Under the pieces are notes generated by a model that saw only the letters and a list, made by a program, of their open reading frames with translations, did not search any database and was not told where the DNA came from. From NORP181 sp047623555 (lineage in GTDB: Bacteria > Pseudomonadota > Alphaproteobacteria > Rhodobacterales > Rhodobacteraceae), in NCBI GenBank assembly GCA_047623555.1, contig JBLHMP010000064.1, positions 1 through 24,596 on the forward strand: a stretch of 24,596 bases of DNA, given 5' to 3'. Position 1 is the first letter of the stretch. Each line of letters starts with the position of its first letter. This document shows positions 23,410-24,596 of this stretch, one piece after another. The translations under genes and the position numbers were made by a program.

Positions 23410-24552
23410 ATGGCAGATTTGAATGTGGTATTGGACGAGGCCGTCAGGGATAAATGCCTGCCGTTTGTGGTGGCAATGGTCGCCAATCGCGATGGCGTGA
23501 CCTTTAGCGGTGCATCGGGGGATGCGGCGCCGGGGCGGGCTGCGGATGAAACCACCATGTTCCGGGTGCTTTCGATGACCAAGGCGATTGGGTCATTGGC
23601 GGCGATGATCCTGATTGATCGCGGATTGCTGAGCATGGACACGCCGGTGGGGGATATCCTGCCGGAATGGGACGAATTGCCGGTGCTGACCGGGTTTGAC
23701 GGCGACACGCCGCTGTTGCGGGCGCAAAAGACACAGGCGACGGTGCGCAATCTGGCGACCCATACCAGCGGCATGGAGTACGACCTGTTTAACGCTGATA
23801 TCGTCAAATATATGAAGGTGACAGGGCATCCTCCGGTTCTGAGCGGGCTAAAGAAATCGATGATGTTGCCGCTGACCAGTGATCCAGGGACACGCTTTGG
23901 CTATGGTCCAAGCACCGATTGGCTGGGTCAGGTGGTCGAGGCGGTGGACGGGCGGCGCATAGATGCGTTTTGCGCCGATGAGATATTTGGGCCGTTGGCC
24001 ATGAAGGATGCCACGTTTGAAATTGGCAGCCGGGTGGACCGGTTGGCCGATCTGTCGGTGCGATTGCCGGACGGCAGTTTTAAGACGCTGGACATGCAGC
24101 CCAAAAGTAAGCCCGAGGTATACGGGATGGGGCATTCGTTGTTTTTATCGGCGCCTGACTACCTAAGGTTCCTGCGTATGGTGCTGAACAAAGGCCAGTT
24201 GGATGGTAATCGGGTGCTGTCCGAGACGGCAATGGATCAGATGTTGGCCGACCAGATGAACGGGTTGGAATTCACCAAGATGACAAGCGCTGTATCTGGG
24301 GCGGCGGATGTGAACTTTTTCCCGGGCACCAAAGTCATCCACAGTTTCGCGTTCATGCGCAACGAAACCGACATTTCCGGCAAACGCAGCGCCGGATCAC
24401 AAAGCTGGGCGGGACTGGCCAATACGCATTACTGGATCGATCCGGCCCGCGATGTGGCTGCGGTGATCATGACCCAGTCGCTGCCCTTTGTCGAAGCACC
24501 GATGCTAAAAACCTACGACGCCTTTGAGCGCGCGGTTTACGGTGGGGCGTAG
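23410..24552 (+). CDS. Serine beta-lactamase/family VIII esterase-like hydrolase
   Basis: This 380-residue protein has the penicillin-binding/beta-lactamase fold, as in class C beta-lactamases, EstB-type esterases and D-aminopeptidases. The nucleophile motif SMTK lies near residue 56 (FRVLSMTKAIGS). The second motif tyrosine is in FGYGPSTDWLG near 158. HTSGMEYDLF before it is typical of the family. No signal peptide is seen, which favours a cytoplasmic esterase over a periplasmic lactamase. GGGAGAG lies four bases before the ATG at 23410. The frame is open from 23263 but the upstream part overlaps pheS and is unlikely. The TAG stop lies inside a GTAGGGTG repeat. Confidence 0.88.
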   Translation: MADLNVVLDEAVRDKCLPFVVAMVANRDGVTFSGASGDAAPGRAADETTMFRVLSMTKAIGSLAAMILIDRGLLSMDTPVGDILPEWDELPVLTGFDGDTPLLRAQKTQATVRNLATHTSGMEYDLFNADIVKYMKVTGHPPVLSGLKKSMMLPLTSDPGTRFGYGPSTDWLGQVVEAVDGRRIDAFCADEIFGPLAMKDATFEIGSRVDRLADLSVRLPDGSFKTLDMQPKSKPEVYGMGHSLFLSAPDYLRFLRMVLNKGQLDGNRVLSETAMDQMLADQMNGLEFTKMTSAVSGAADVNFFPGTKVIHSFAFMRNETDISGKRSAGSQSWAGLANTHYWIDPARDVAAVIMTQSLPFVEAPMLKTYDAFERAVYGGA

Positions 24553-24570
24553 GGTGGGTGAAAACCCACG
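24549..24570. repeat. GTAGGGTG-type palindromic repeat, copy 3
   Basis: GTAGGGTGGGT, GAAA and ACCCAC form a perfect six-base-pair stem (GTGGGT with ACCCAC). The TAG of its first bases is the stop codon of the beta-lactamase-like gene, as in copy 1. Confidence 0.68.
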
Positions 24571-24583
24571 CTCATCTCAGGCT

Positions 24584-24596
24584 GTAGGGTGCGTGG
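24584..24596. repeat. GTAGGGTG-type repeat, copy 4, cut by the window edge
   Basis: GTAGGGTGCGTGG starts 13 bases before the end of the window, 35 bases after the start of copy 3. Only the left arm is visible. The close spacing suggests a paired or tandem arrangement. Confidence 0.55.

Overview
The window looks like chromosome from an alphaproteobacterium of the Rhodobacteraceae/Roseobacter type. The evidence is moderately high G+C, a DUF1013/TrcR-type regulator, a COQ9 protein beside an rpsU-like reading frame, and roseobacter-like versions of dnaX, recR, ald, mscL and pheST. No tRNA, rRNA, CRISPR array or prophage module was found.

Left edge (1-874): one end of an IS5-family element runs off the window, followed by about 730 bases with no recognisable gene but with several palindromes. 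A phosphatase-like gene (minus) is then divergent from dnaX. The usual dnaX-ybaB-recR order is kept but split by a decayed isochorismatase-type hydrolase gene and its divergent GlxA/AraC-type regulator. After recR, a strong promoter drives a possible small structured RNA, followed by rsgA.

Middle (7.3-12.6 kb): trcR (minus), an exported RNase T2 (plus), a low-G+C exported protein of unknown function (minus) bracketed by two copies of a GTAGGGTG-type palindromic repeat, a quinone oxidoreductase (minus), COQ9 (minus), and an rpsU copy lacking about 22 internal codons. Next is a reading frame that joins half of a class III cyclase domain to unrelated-looking membrane segments.

Right (12.6-24.6 kb): a GMC oxidoreductase is divergent from an in-frame methyltransferase/AraC chimera. 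A DUF1254/DUF1214 gene remnant follows, then an Lrp-type regulator divergent from alanine dehydrogenase, mscL, a glutathione S-transferase and ytoQ. The pheS-x-pheT operon carries an unrelated membrane protein gene fitted exactly between the two synthetase subunits. The window ends with a serine beta-lactamase/esterase whose stop codon lies inside another GTAGGGTG repeat.

The housekeeping genes (dnaX, ybaB, recR, pheS, pheT, ald, rsgA) look intact. In contrast, 3.2-3.8 kb and 11.6-15.6 kb hold five damaged or rearranged genes, four of them by internal deletion or fusion, which suggests local gene decay. The least explained items are the gene inside pheST, the deleted rpsU at what is probably its usual locus, the promoter-plus-hairpin unit before rsgA, and the repeats that supply stop codons.
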